From Voacanga thouarsii (lineage: Eukaryota; Streptophyta; Magnoliopsida; Gentianales; Apocynaceae), in the NCBI GenBank assembly GCA_026120185.1, contig JANUWF010000008.1, positions 7,316,001 through 7,380,000 on the forward strand: 64,000 nucleotides of DNA, in the 5' to 3' direction. A program made the position numbers and the translations under genes. The notes under the pieces are model-generated. The model was not told the origin of the DNA and searched no databases. It saw only the letters and a program-made list of their open reading frames with translations. Below, piece by piece: positions 23,061 to 35,059 of the stretch (positions are counted from its first letter, which is position 1; each line of letters begins with the position of its first letter).

Positions 23061-26000
23061 GGAGTAATGAGGGAGAATTTCAGCCAAAGCTGGGAGGAGA
23101 AGAAGAAAAACCAGAAAAGTGAAGAGAGGAGAGGAAAAATAAGAAAAAGAAAGACTAAGGGAGAGAGGGAGATTTCCGGCAGCAAGGGAGCGAGGAGAAG
23201 ACAACCGGCAGTAAGGAGGAAGAAAAAGAAACCTGCAGCAAGGAGAAAGAAAGGAGAAGAAAGGAAGGAAAGGAGTATACAGCTTTGCCCTCATCTTGGA
23301 AAGGTAAGGGATCACTCTTAAAAAGCCTAAGAAAGTGATACTAGAAGTTGGAAGCTAGCTAATTGCATATGAATTGTTGATGTTGAGTAATAAAAATACT
23401 TTGGTGTTGTGATGGATGTTGGACTGACCCGTTGGTGTGGTGGTGGGTTGAGCATGGTTTTCAGTTCATTTGAGCTGTATTGGAGTGATGGTATGTTGAA
23501 CATTTGAAAAGAAAAAGGATGGAAGTGATAAAGAAAACAAGGACAGCCATATGTTATTAACAACTCACTAGCTTGTGATGTTTGAAAATATCAAAGGAAA
23601 TCTGAGTAGATATGACTGGAAATTGAGCATAAATGATCCTAAACATGTCCTAGACTAGTTATAAAGGATTTGGAACAAGTTGTGAGGAGGTTGTGAGGGT
23701 TTTGAATGGCTAAAAGATCATGAATAGTAAGAATGGTGAAAGCTGTTAAAAATTTACTGGTTTGGTAAGCTTGGAATAATTTGTTTGTTTGAACAAAAAA
23801 GAAGTAGTGGGCATGAAAACATATTAGAATACTGATATTGGGATGTTAAATGAAGTATTGAAGGGTTTAAATGAGGTAGGATATGTTGAAGAAACCATGG
23901 GAATAAGTTAAAACAAGTTGAGCTCCTAAACTGTAATTTTAAACTTCAACTAGGGACAGTAAACTTAGCTGCAAAACTGAAAAAAATAGAAGGATATTTG
24001 AATACCCCATGACCTTAAGTTTATAGAGAAATGTCCTAGGAGTACTTTGGAAGTAGTTTTACCTCATTTGGACCTGTAACAAAAGAGATATGTACAAAAC
24101 ACTGGAAGATGGCAAAACTGAATTCCAAAACTCGGAACAGTGGAAGTAACTGAGAAACTGTACAAAATAGGATGAAGATTATATGTCTCATGACCTGAAA
24201 GTGATAGAGGGATGTCTTAGGAAAATTAGGGAAGTAACCTCACCTTATTCGGACCTATATTGAATAAGTTATGTGAAAAATGGTGAAGGGTGGTAAAGCT
24301 GTAAAACCAGGAAAACCATAAAAGGCATTAATCCATTTATTTCTTTAAGCAAGTCTTAGAAACCTTATTAGAACCATTAAGCATTTGAACTCATTAAGTA
24401 ATAATACGGGGATATACTAATGGTGTAGGTGAATCAAGTCGAGGGAACTCCTTTAGGACTATACACGAGTACAACTTCGACCTATTATACAAGGTGAGTC
24501 CCATTGATTTCTAAACATTTTTAAAGGCTAGTGTGCTTTGATTTTCTATGAAATGCTATGTTTTATGCCATTTTGGAAATCCTCGAATATGTTTAAGGTT
24601 TAAATGAGCAACATTTGCTTTTATGCTATTTTGGACTCGAATAAATTTCATATTCAGCTTGGAAACCTTACTGGATGTTTAAAACACGAATTTTGTAAAT
24701 TTAGTCCTTTTCGGATTTAATATTTAGGATTTCTGAAAAATGGAAAATTTTGGAATTGGGTATTTGGAGAATAATCCAAATATTCTTATTGGAATATTTT
24801 ATGAAAACTCTTGGAACTCGGGTATTCGGTAAATGACCGAAATATCCTTATTGAAACTTTTGCGAATATTTTTCAAATTGGGTAAGGGTAAAATGACTCG
24901 GATACCCTCAAAAAGTCTTTTGGAATTTGGCACGAGTGAAATGACCTGAATACCCTTGGAAAAATGACTTTTGTGATCAAGTACGGGGAAAATAACCCAG
25001 TTGCTTTCGGAAACACGTTTTGATGTGTGAATAGAACCTTTTATCTGGTTTCAACATGATTTTGGAAAATGTTATTTTGGCCCCAAAATATTTTGATTTA
25101 AAGATCTTGTGGGATCAGATGACCCTCTGGCTTGATTAGTCAGATGGGGTTGGTATTGTTGCGTTGAGTACTCAGCAAGGACTTTGACCTTTGTATTAGT
25201 CCGTGTTAGAGATAGACGACCCCAAGTAATTTGGCTAGTGTTGGGGATTGTCTTACTTTAAATAGGGCGACAGGACATTGAGACAAGTTGTCCTGGCTAG
25301 CCGTTTAGTCCCTGGCAATTACTGTGTTTGTGAACTCGTTTGTGAACGCTTGTTGTTTTGAGTCATTCGCTGGAATAAGAATGGGATGTTTAGGGCGTTT
25401 GACTCCTTACCACCTCGATGGTGATTGACGTCAGGATTGGGACCCCTAGCTGATGGTGGCAAGTAAAAGATCCCTAAGTGCACGGTGAGGTACATTTGTA
25501 CGCTGCTCACCCTTCCGGCCTGACATGGGTGGCGTGCTGTAAGGCGCAGTCCCTGGCACAAGAAACAGTGCAGCCGAAGGTGAAGTTCTTTGAACTTTGC
25601 ACGCGGGTCACATTTCTAATAGGGGAAGAACCCGCAATTTATTAAAATGAGGGGCCATATGTTTGGAAATTACTATTTTTCGAACGGACATGATAAAATG
25701 ACCTGAACTTATCAATCACTGCTACTTTCCCTATTATAAAATTTACTTCAGCAAAGATTTTGAAAATCGTCTTTCTCTTCTAAGCAAAATACTGGCACAC
25801 ACACGGGACTCACTGAGTATACCACTCACATGTATGTTTGTCTCTTTTTTTTTAGAGATTGGAGCTGAAAAATAACAATAGTACTCCAAGACTTCTTCTA
25901 TAGAACTGGATAGAAAATCCTTTGGAGTGATCATTGCATATAGACTACGAGAAGTTTCAGCTTATGTATTTTGGGAACTATGACAATATACCATCATGAC

Positions 26001-26267
26001 TCATATGTTTATATAAATAAAGAGTATGTTTCATAGATTTACTTAAGTTTTGACGTTACCTACTTACTTTAAGATTAAATCGTTATAAAGACCCCTAGTC
26101 TGAGACTTCAGACGGGGCGACATCCCACTTGAGCCCGGCCCACTACATCGAGAAGAAAATGTGGGGTGTTACAGCATGTCTCAATCACTCACAAAATTAT
26201 TAAGTTAGTTTTGGTTAAATATTTTTTTGATAACATCAAAAAGTTTTAATACTATGGTTATGGTAGG

Positions 26268-27577
26268 TTCTTGCGTCATCTCAAGAAAAAGATAAAAAAT
26301 AAGGCAATGCTAGAAGGGTTAATCTGCAATGCTTACCTGGTTGAGGAGGCATCAACATTCTTCTCCTACTACTTCGAACTTCATGTGGAAAAAAAAAATA
26401 GAACATTATCTTGCAGCGAAGAATGTGCTCCCAATTCAATTGAAGATATTTTGTCAATATGTAAGTCAGTGGGGCAGAAAATAGGCAGAGCAAAAAAGCG
26501 GTATTTGGAGGATGAAGAGGTGATTGCAATTACAAATTATATATTATGCAACCACGAAGAGGTTAAACCATATGTTCAGTAAGTAATATACATATATTAC
26601 ATATCCTTCATAATGTATCATATGCAATTCAGAGATTCATTAGAAAGGTTCAGAGATCATAACATTATGATTACTTGTGATGTTTCTAGGAAATTCAAAG
26701 ACTATTTGTAGTCTTTGGAACCGAATATCACAGATCTAAACATTGACCTACGATTTGACACAAGTTTGCTCAATGGTTTAGGAAATTTGTAAGTGTAGAA
26801 TCTTTTGCATCCTAAATCTTACATTGAGTTCAATGTAATATTTTGTTATTTATTCACGTTCTATCAATTACGTCTACAGGTTAACAATAGCTTGAATCAT
26901 GTGGATAACCAGTGCCTAAAGGCCATTTCTTGGGGACCATCTTGAATTATGGAATCTTTTAAATGATACTTTGTGAATAGATATAGGTTTCATACCAATT
27001 CACACAGTGAAGTAAAAAAGACATGCAATAGCGGAATTTGTGTCAAAAGAAGTGATAACAATTTAGCTACTTCTGATTACTATGGAGTCTTGCAAGAAAT
27101 CATTGAGTTTAAACTTCCTCTTACTCCTGTTCAAAAAGTGGTAATGTTCAAATGTGATTGCTTGGATCCAACTAGTAATCGGGGAGTGAAAGTTCACCCA
27201 TAGTATAAACTTGTGGATATCGACCATAAAAGGAGATACCCCAGTTATGACCTATTCATCTTAGCTTATCAAGCTATTCAAGTTTACTATAGCCCTTATC
27301 CCGGAGTTAAAAGACAAAAAAGTGATTGGCTAGCGGTGTAAAAATGTAGAGCTCGCCATGTTATTGATGCTACTCAAGTTGAAATGCATATCAAAAGGAT
27401 GCAATTGATGTAGAATTAGCTATTATGACTTATGAGGTTGATGATGTAGGATCTTTGTCTCATGAATCCGGTGATAAAGAAGTGGTAGAATTGATTGTTG
27501 AGTTACCACGACTTGAAGAACAAGAAGATTTAGAATTATGTGAAAATGACGATGAAGAAGAGGAAGAAGAAGAATAG
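26268..27577 (+). pseudogene. CACTA TNP2-type transposase, 3' part
   Basis: After element Z the reading resumes with RFLRHLKKKIKNKAMLEGLI and NAYLVEEASTFFSYYFELHV (DUF4218-type, 26268-26580), then NRYRFHTNSHSEVKKTCNSG, SDYYGVLQEIIEFKLPLTPV and KVHP(stop)YKLVDIDHKRRYPSY (DUF4216-type, 26973-27340). It ends in an acidic tail (EEQEDLELCENDDEEEEEEE, to 27577). An intron probably ends at the AG before 26268. This order is the usual C-terminal extension of plant TNP2 proteins. Several stops interrupt it. Confidence 0.85.
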
Positions 27578-27861
27578 AATACAGTGACGAGAGTTTAGGG
27601 AATGAGGAAAATGAATTTTTAGAAGACTTCGATGAATTTGATGAATAGTATGTCCAACAAAACAAGCTGTCAAGTATTAGTGAAAAATGTTGTCAAGCAT
27701 TCTCTTTTTTTATATAACCTCCAACAAGCTATTAAGTATTCATTTGTCGCTTCTATGCAAAACATATTTACATTGAGTAGGCTATTACGTGATCCATACT
27801 TGTGTTTTGATCATAATTTATCCTTTGATTTTTTTTTTGTTTTACTACTTCTTTTGCAGAG

Positions 27862-29682
27862 ATGGATAATCCAAATATCATACATACATCAATCAATAAG
27901 GTCAATAGTACAGACTACTCTTTCGAGGAGTACCGCTCTCAGTCTTCTCCGGCACTTAGGCAGTTACCCTTCACCAGTGCTACGTATTCACACTTCTCCT
28001 ACAACAGGGTCACAATCAGGGACAGAGGATGATACTCCAACTAGTACAACTATACCATCTGCCTCATCCGGTGTACTAGATGCGAGGACATTGATTGAGC
28101 CATATGGTGATATGTAAGTATAGTACGGGAATTTATGTTTGTCATTAGATTCATAATGTTTTTTATGTTTTCATATGTTATTTGCCTAAGTTATTTTTAT
28201 TCTAACTTTCAACGTTGTAATACAATGTACATGAAACATGATGATTTTGCAATCAAAGTGTGCATCATCCATCAGTGATATCATTCAAAAGAGGTATTTT
28301 GGACCACATCTCAGCTTTGCTAAGGTGCCTGGGGATGTTAAAGAAGTATGGTGGGGCGAGTTCATGGTACTTTTCATTTGTTCCTACTTCTTGGAATGTT
28401 GTTTTATTAAAGAAACAATATTTTACCTATTTCACATCTCCTCTTTTTTTTGGGCCATGAATGCCATGTATGGTTTCAATAGTCTCTCATATAATTTAAG
28501 AAAACAAATTGCCTATTTCAATTCATTTGGACATGTTCTATTCAACTAAAGATGTAATAAATGCCTTATTTTATGTTTATTCTACTTTAGAATATACTTG
28601 CATCAAATTCCTTTTTAACTTAATCATACTCCTCCTTTTGCAGAAATTGTATAGATGGGATTTTCTACATGAGGGGAGTATCCAGAGGGTATGGGAGGTT
28701 CATTGTGCAAGTAGATTAAAAGATCACTTGCACAGAGTTCGCAAATCCCAACGAAAACCACATTGGATCTTTGATTCTCTTTATCAGAAATTGTGTAAAG
28801 AGTGGACTATGGAAGATTATGTGAAGAAAGTTAAGCAAATGTCCTTGAATAGGACCATATGTAATGTTGGTCGGGGTACATCTAGACACTTTGGTGGATC
28901 CATCTCCTTTTTGGAGCATGAAGCTAGGATGGTATGATCAAATTCACATTTTTTTTTCTAGCTGCCACTTCTGCCATCCCATTATTCTCACTCCTACTAG
29001 AACACTCTAGTATTATGAATTCCTTTCACCTTTTTACATTCTTGTACAAAGAGAGAAGATGGGGGATCAATTCACATGCCATAAATGCTGGGAGCAACTC
29101 CACCCTATTCAGAGAGATTGTCCTAAAAAAGTATAATTCGTAGACCCTAAACCTAAACAAACTTGGGTAGATATTATTTTTATTGATGTTTATATTTTCT
29201 TTTCCTTCGTCAACATAAGATTGTATGCTCTAATTTATAATGTCTTATTTTTTAGGAAAAAATTGTTTCCCTTGTGGAGCACCAAAATCAACAAACTTAA
29301 GGCTCTTCATGTTCCTCACAATTCATGGATGAGAAAGAATTGTTTACTATTGCGGCAGAGGGACAAAATAAGGGTCATGTGTATGGGATGGGCTCCGAAA
29401 GTAAATGAATCAAATATATATATATATTTTTTTACAAATTGGTGCATCTTAGTCCCAAGCTTCTTCTGTAGAAAGGGAGATAATTACTAACCTTACTTCC
29501 AAGCTTAGTGAGGTGGAAAAGAAGTTGGCCACTAAAGATGAGCAAATTTAATTTTTATAGACCAACAAAAGAAGATGCAGCAGACTTTAGATGAGCTACG
29601 AGGAAGCAGTAGGAGTATAAGCATGAACGATGTTTTTGCTGCTGTTGGTGACTTAGGATCCGATGACGATGATTTGACTTGA
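27862..29682 (+). pseudogene. CACTA second gene, Transposase_24-type, multi-exon and decayed
   Basis: The start ATG at 27862 follows a TTTTGCAG acceptor. Readable blocks are a Ser/Thr/Pro-rich N-terminus ending IEPYGDM at a GTAAGT donor (28117), SDIIQKRYFGPHLSFAKVPG (28270-28365), YRWDFLHEGSIQRVWEVH with KDHLHRVRKSQRKPHWIFDS and FGGSISFLEHEARM (28644-28930), and SQFMDEKELFTIAAEGQNKG-HVYGMGSES (29320-29400). A coiled-coil-like end (NLTSKLSEVEKKLATKDEQI) and DDDDLT with a stop at 29680-29682 close the gene. The order fits the plant Ptta/En/Spm Transposase_24 family, the accessory protein that binds element ends. Stops within exons (for example at 29549) mark it as a pseudogene, though several splice sites look preserved. 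Confidence 0.8.
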
Positions 29683-30132
29683 TATATTTTGTATTCTTTC
29701 CTATCCATCTGTGAATGAATGGTTAAGTCTTATTACTCTTATCACATTTTCCGGAACTTTTTGATTTAATGTGAAAGAATGCTTAAGTTTTATGTTCATT
29801 GGAACACTAATTTTCTATGTGAAGCACTTGTTATATGCTATTCGAATTGCATATGTTTTAAATGTTGAGTGGTTGTTGTTGAATGGGAACCAGAGATTTG
29901 AACGTTGAGTGGTTGTTGAATGGGAACTAGAGATTTGAATGTTGAGTTGGTTGTTGTTGAATGGGAAATAGGTACAGGAATGTAGAAATGTGTTTTTGTA
30001 ACAGGGAATTTCTAGGTTGTAAATAGATCACACTGTGTGGCTGCAGGTTAGCTACTGAATTGCAATTGCATAGTGACTGAATGGAGCAGTTAATCAAATA
30101 AAAATTGGAAAACTTAAGTCGCACATCGGTTG
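29683..30132. other. CACTA sequence 3' of the second gene
   Basis: Three short direct repeats with GAGTGGTTGTTG(TTG)AATGGGAA and AGAGATTTGAA occur at about 29865-29970. No gene was seen. The sequence ends with GGTTG (30128-30132), the left TSD of element A. Confidence 0.6.
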
Positions 30133-30385
30133 TGTGAAACCCCAGTCGAAACCAACCTTAGAGTGAGAGGGTTGAGATGCATATCATATTTTATTGCATG
30201 TTTAAATATATTTTTATATGATTTTTTGTGCTTTGGATTGGTGTGTTATAGTCACGAAGGCTTAATTATGTTTATTGAATAAGAAGGGTCAAATGGTAAT
30301 TTTTGTTTGAGGTGAAAATAGGGAGATAGCTTGAGGATTAAATAGAAAAAATATTTTAGAGAGAAATTAAAAACAAGAGTTGTTG

Positions 30386-30440
30386 TGGTTTAGTGGTTAG
30401 AGCTTTGGAATTAATTCTTGAGGTATTAGGTTCAAATTCC
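30386..30440 (+). promoter_or_regulatory. tRNA-like A and B boxes (pol III type) in element A
   Basis: TGGTTTAGTGG (30386-30396) matches the A box and GGTTCAAATTCC (30429-30440) is one base off the B box consensus. Their starts are 43 bp apart, as in tRNA genes. The same pair with the same spacing is kept in element B (45979-46033, minus strand). It could be an embedded SINE head. Confidence 0.5.
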
Positions 30441-32027
30441 ATCATTGGAGCTTTAGCATGATTAAATTTTATTTTTGTTTGGGAAGGTTGTATTTTTGGC
30501 CTTGTGTGCTTTAGAGAAGTGTAGAGGTGTTATCCTAGGGGAGACATGATAGGAGTATCCTAATCCTACTCTTGTGCCATACAAAAGCTTCTAAGGGATT
30601 CATACCCTTTTTAATCTATAGTTTTCTTTAATTCTTAGACAATTAGGTTGTTTGATTTGCTCAAGCCAATTTCATTCCAGAAAAATTCCAGCAAAGTGTT
30701 GTGACTTTGAAGGTTTCAAAAATGTCCATATGGGTTATCTTGTTGGCCGAAAATGGGGAGGAGTTTTGGAAGGTTCCTAAGATAATTTATCTCCATGTTT
30801 GAACCTTCAAAACTCCAACCTAGTTGTGTTCATTTCCTTCATGTGTAAATTGAAAATTTTTCCAGCTTCTTATCCAGTCCAAGTGTCAAAAATTTCAGCC
30901 TCCTTTACCTCTCAAATTCTGCCATAAAAATGGCCATTTCACTTAGCTTGAAGACTGAAAATCCTAGCCAAAATCGAGCTGCACAAATGCTGTGCAAATC
31001 AGAAAATTTTCTGGGCAAATTTGCAGCTTAGGTGAGCTTAAACCATGTTGTTTTCTTCCAGTTTTCTCCCAGCACCTTAGCCATATTTTTTCTCCATAAA
31101 GAAGGCTTGAAACCAACCTTGAAAGACCTCTAAATGCCCATTCAATTCCTCTGCAAACTGGCTGGAAAATGGCAGCAAAAGCTACCCAGAAAAATTCCAG
31201 CAATAGCGAAACCTGTACAGGAATTTTTTTCCAACTTTGTCTCCTTCTTCAGCCCTGGCCGAAACTTCACCAATTTTTCTGCACAAACTTCTCTTGAATA
31301 GCCATGAACTGAACTCCATTGTCTTCCCCAACCTTCTGCTCGAAAATCTAGTTATGGCTGCCCCTAAAGTATCTTTATCAATTACTCCAATCAAGCCATT
31401 GATTGAAGACCAAAATTCTAGCAAACATGTTTAGTAAACTACCATAAATCATCCCTCAAATAACCAGAAATCTTCTCACCATTGTACTCCATATTTTCAG
31501 CCACCATTAAGCTTCTTCAAACAGCTTTCATCCAGCAAAAACTCTGAGCAACCAGCCGGCCATTAGAGCTTCCCAAAAGCTCTCCATTGATCAAGATCTT
31601 CTCACCATATTTTGTTTCCAAATTTGGTTCCCTAAAATATACTTTTAGGATTTTAAACAACCAACTTTCCTTTTTCCTTTCAAATAAGAAAATTCAACTT
31701 CCTAAACCCTCCAAATCAATTGGCCACTCCCTCCTACACAGAATTTCGGCCAGCCCTCTCCCTAATCTCCCTATTCTCTCCATTCTCTCCAAACCAAGAA
31801 CACCTACTAACCCTCCTCACGCCTAAGACCACTCCAATCTTCTTCAAAAACTCTAGATTACATCTACTCAACCCCTTTAATCCATTTATGCAATTTTTAA
31901 CATCAAACTTCAAACTCCAACTCTCTCTCTTAGATTGAAAATCAGTATTTTTGTGAAGGCTCAAGAACACCTTCAAGGTAAGCTTGTTCAATCAACTTCA
32001 TATTCACTAATCTTCAACCCCCTAATG

Positions 32028-32214
32028 AATAAATATGTATATAATCATACTAATGAACACTCTTTTTCTCTTCTCTCTCTCTCTCTCTTGGCCGAATGAT
32101 TTCTTCAACAATGGCCATGTTCTCTTCATCTCTCTTAGACAGATCTAGTCTCCTAAGAGTAATATCCATTCGAATAAATATGTGTATAATCATACTAATG
32201 AACACTTTTTTTCT

Positions 32215-32262
<48 letters not shown>

Positions 32263-32351
32263 CCTCTCTCTTGGCCGAATGATTTCTTCAACAATGGCCA
32301 TTCATCTCTCTTGGACGGATCTAGTCTCCTAAGAGTAACATCCATTCGAAA
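32028..32351 (+). repeat. Tandem duplication in element A with CT microsatellite
   Basis: Unit 1 (32028-32171) and unit 2 (32172-about 32351) both run from GAATAAATATGT through a CT run and CTTGGCCGAATGATTTC to CATCCATTCG. The CT run is expanded in unit 2 (32219-32271). Element B has a GA run at the corresponding place. Confidence 0.9.
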
Positions 32352-34010
32352 CTACTCCAAGGTACACATCAATCAAGTAAGCCTCTTCAACCCTCTTTTT
32401 AAATTCTAGATTCATGTCTCTAGGATTATGATTAGGGTTTGAGCATGTGTTGTTGTGATGAGTTGAGATTGAAGCATGAATAAATGTGTGTATATGATGG
32501 AGATGGGATTAATGCATGATGATGATTGGTTTTGGTTAGGTTATATGATGTTTTAGGGTTTAATGCATGTCTCCATGTCGTGAGTGGTATATGTGATCAA
32601 GTATGTTAGAGATTATGTCACATTTGGTGAATATGGTTTATGTTCATGTATGAATGTTGAAGCCATGAATATGTTTATGTTGGTAGAGGTTGGATCATGT
32701 CTTGATAAATTTAGATCTATGCCTTTATTCATGATTTGGATGATTTGATGAATTGAAGTGGAGTGTATGTTCATGATTGTGGTTAGCAATGGAAATATGA
32801 TCATGATCTAGTTGTCCCTAAGCTAGTTTATTTCATCAATAAAATGATTAATATTATATTTTTTGTTAGTAAATTTCGAAAACCCTAGGAAAATGTAGAT
32901 TGGGTCTTTTATATAAAATAGTGATATTTTAGTCAAATAAATGATAGCTTTTATTAAAGAAATAATATATATAAATTTTATATAAAATAAAATATATAGA
33001 AAATAATAATAAAGCCTTTTATATAAATATTCATAATAGGTAAAATATTAATTTTGTAAGTCTCATATTCATAAATACTATTAAAATTTATTTATTGTCT
33101 TTTAATCAAAACCTATTAAAATTTATTTACAACTAATTTTAGTTACCAATTATTTCCCAACAATTAATTATCAATAGATTATTATTTTAAATAATTACAT
33201 CTAGGTCCTAGGACCCATTTTCAAATAAACCATAATTTATTTTTATCAAGATTTAAACCTTCAACTTATAGTACCTATTTTCCAAACCTTAGTTATTTTA
33301 ATATCAAGCTAGAATTATTTTATAAACCCTTTTATTTGTTACCTAGCCTTAAAGCTTGGGACACTAGGGACACGATGGTTGTAGGTTGAGCTAATTTTAT
33401 TTGTGAAAGTAAATCTTTGGCTTAAGTTTGATTATGGCTCATATTTACCCCATGCGGGGTTAGGTCAGCTGTTGGAGACCTTTGTTTTGAGCAATGATCA
33501 AGTAAGCTCCTGCATAAAATTTCTTTGTTGCAAAAAGTTATTATGGCAAGCTAAACCTGAAGTTTGTGAACACTGATTTGGTAAAGGCAATTAAGGACTG
33601 TTTCCTTTCTTGTTTCTGTCAAACCAACTATTTGAAAATCAACAAGCAATTTTGTTCAAACACTAAACTGTTTCTAAATTTGATTTTGACAAAGACTTTG
33701 GAAATTCATGATTGCCATTTTCAAGTAAAGTTATGTGTTATCAATTTTCTCCCAAGTGGGATGAACTACGTTGAGTACTCAATAAGGGTAGGCTAGTAGT
33801 ACTAGTTTTGAAGAGTAAGAGTGAGTCTTCTAGTAGGAGGCCACCTTCAGAAGATAAACTCAACTTAAAGAAAAGTCAGTACTACTTAGTCATGCCGGTT
33901 CGAACTAGCAGTTTTCAGTCATGTGGACTGTGTGTTGCCGGAGTGGACAACTAGTTTTGTTTGGGTGTAGAGAATGAGGAGAATCTTATCCGGTAGGCTG
34001 ATCACCTACC

Positions 34011-34382
34011 TTTTGTCAGTCTGCACAAAGTGTGGCAGTTTGACCGGCAATATACCCAACGTGTGGCATACTGACCATGTAGACTTGGGGCTCAATGTGT
34101 GGTAACCCATGACCACCTTTTTGAGTGGTTGATTTTATTGTACCTGTATGGTTGGAAAGCCAAAACGCCACTTTTGCTTTTGAACATCATTTATTGCTTA
34201 CTAGTAATTTTTGTCAGTCTGCACAAAGTGTGGCATTCTGACCATTGTATGGTTATGGGGCCCAACGTGTGGTAACCCATGGCCGCCCTTTTTAAGTGGT
34301 TGATTTTATTGTACTTATATGGTTGGAAAAGCCAAAACGCCACTCTTGCTTTTAAACATTATTTATTGCTTGTCAGTATTTT
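34011..34382 (+). repeat. Tandem duplication near 3' end of element A
   Basis: Unit 1 (34011-34208) and unit 2 (34209-34382) share TTTTGTCAGTCTGCACAAAG, the GTGTGGTAACCCATG block and the AAAACGCCACT...GCTTTTRAACAT block. Confidence 0.9.
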
Positions 34383-34764
34383 CCTTATAAGATTCTTACA
34401 CTTTGCATCCACGAACTGTTTTCATCGAACACTCAAAGCATACACAGACTTATTGAGATTTTTATCTCATCACTCTTTTTACCATGATTTCAGGTCGATC
34501 CTACTGTGAGGATGAGTAGCTAGTGTTGTCTGCCTTGGAAGAGATTTTGTTATTCATTTTTGTGTAGTGCTTTGGGAGCTGAGAGTGAATAATTTTATTC
34601 TGGATTTGTTTTTGAATTCTTGGATTGTAATAAGTTTTAATTTTTAAGTATTGTTTTTATTTTATTATTTTGATTATGTCACCTAATTATAAAGACCCCT
34701 TGTTCTTTGGATGGGGCGACATCCTCGGCCATGTTAGTCCTAGGAAGCGGGGTGTTACAGGTTG

Positions 34765-35056
34765 CATATTGCAATTGATTTGTGACTGACCTGACATTTT
34801 ACAAAAAAATAAAAATTACGACGCAAAGTCGCAATTCAGTAGCAAGACCCTAAAACGGTGACGCAATACAGCAACGAAATTTGCGACGCTTCTACTACCA
34901 TATTATGATCACAATTTGCGACTGAATATCTATCGGTCACAAACTTCATTTTTGCTACTACTCTAGTGCGTTTGGGACCTAGCAGTCGCAATTGCCATTT
35001 TTGTGACCGAATTGTGATCGATATCGTGGTCGCAATTTTGCCCTTTTCTTGTAGTG
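34765..35056 (-). repeat. CACTA right subterminal region and terminal inverted repeat
   Basis: Repeated GCGACGC and TTGCGAC/GTCGCAA motifs lead to the perfect 31 bp inverted repeat at 35026-35056. The flanking ACC at 35057-35059 is the right TSD. Confidence 0.9.
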
Positions 35057-35059
35057 ACC

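Larger units (their letters stand above)
22234..26173 (+). mobile_element. Element Z, large solo-LTR-like insertion (3,940 bp)
   Basis: It starts TGTAATAACCCG and ends GGGGTGTTACA with TSD GCATG (22229-22233 and 26174-26178). It splits the CACTA transposase gene. A TATA box (23053-23060) precedes an A/G-rich leader-like stretch. Near its 3' end, AAAGACCCCT and GGGGCGACATCC are shared with elements A and B, so the three are relatives, probably very long gypsy LTRs. No protein domain was found in it. Confidence 0.8.
30133..34759 (+). mobile_element. Element A, large solo-LTR-like insertion (4,627 bp)
   Basis: It starts TGTGAAACCCC and ends GCGGGGTGTTACA, with TSD GGTTG at 30128-30132 and 34760-34764. 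It is homologous along its length to element B (41958-46285), which lies in the opposite orientation. No gag or pol domain, primer site or internal LTR was recognised, so a solo LTR of a long-LTR gypsy family, or a non-coding LARD-type element, fits best. It carries a tRNA-like box pair (30386-30440), a CT microsatellite within a tandem duplication, and a second tandem duplication near its 3' end. Confidence 0.85.
13132..35056 (+). mobile_element. CACTA (En/Spm) transposon, 21.9 kb with nested insertions
   Basis: The element starts CACTACAAGAAAAGGGC at 13132 and ends with its reverse complement at 35056; the terminal inverted repeats match perfectly over 31 bp. The 3 bp TSD ACC is at 13129-13131 and 35057-35059. 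Both ends are packed with subterminal copies of TTGCGACC/GGTCGCAA. Inside are a TNP2-type transposase and a Transposase_24-type gene, both decayed, in + orientation. Elements Y, the RTE LINE, Z and A are later insertions totalling about 10.7 kb, leaving roughly 11.2 kb of CACTA. It lies inside an L1-type LINE. Confidence 0.95.

Noticed and set aside
23052..23321. Overlapping open frames on both strands in the purine-rich leader of element Z
   Set aside because: The Lys/Arg/Glu and Ser/Leu/Pro bias comes from AGAAGAAR composition downstream of the TATA box.
30386..30440. A genuine tRNA gene
   Set aside because: No acceptor stem or anticodon arm could be drawn, and the T-loop closing base is wrong; kept only as tRNA-like boxes.
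32050..32409. Open frames rich in Ser-Leu or Arg-Glu around 32.1-32.4 kb and at 44150-44392
   Set aside because: They come from CT/GA microsatellites in elements A and B and have no domain.
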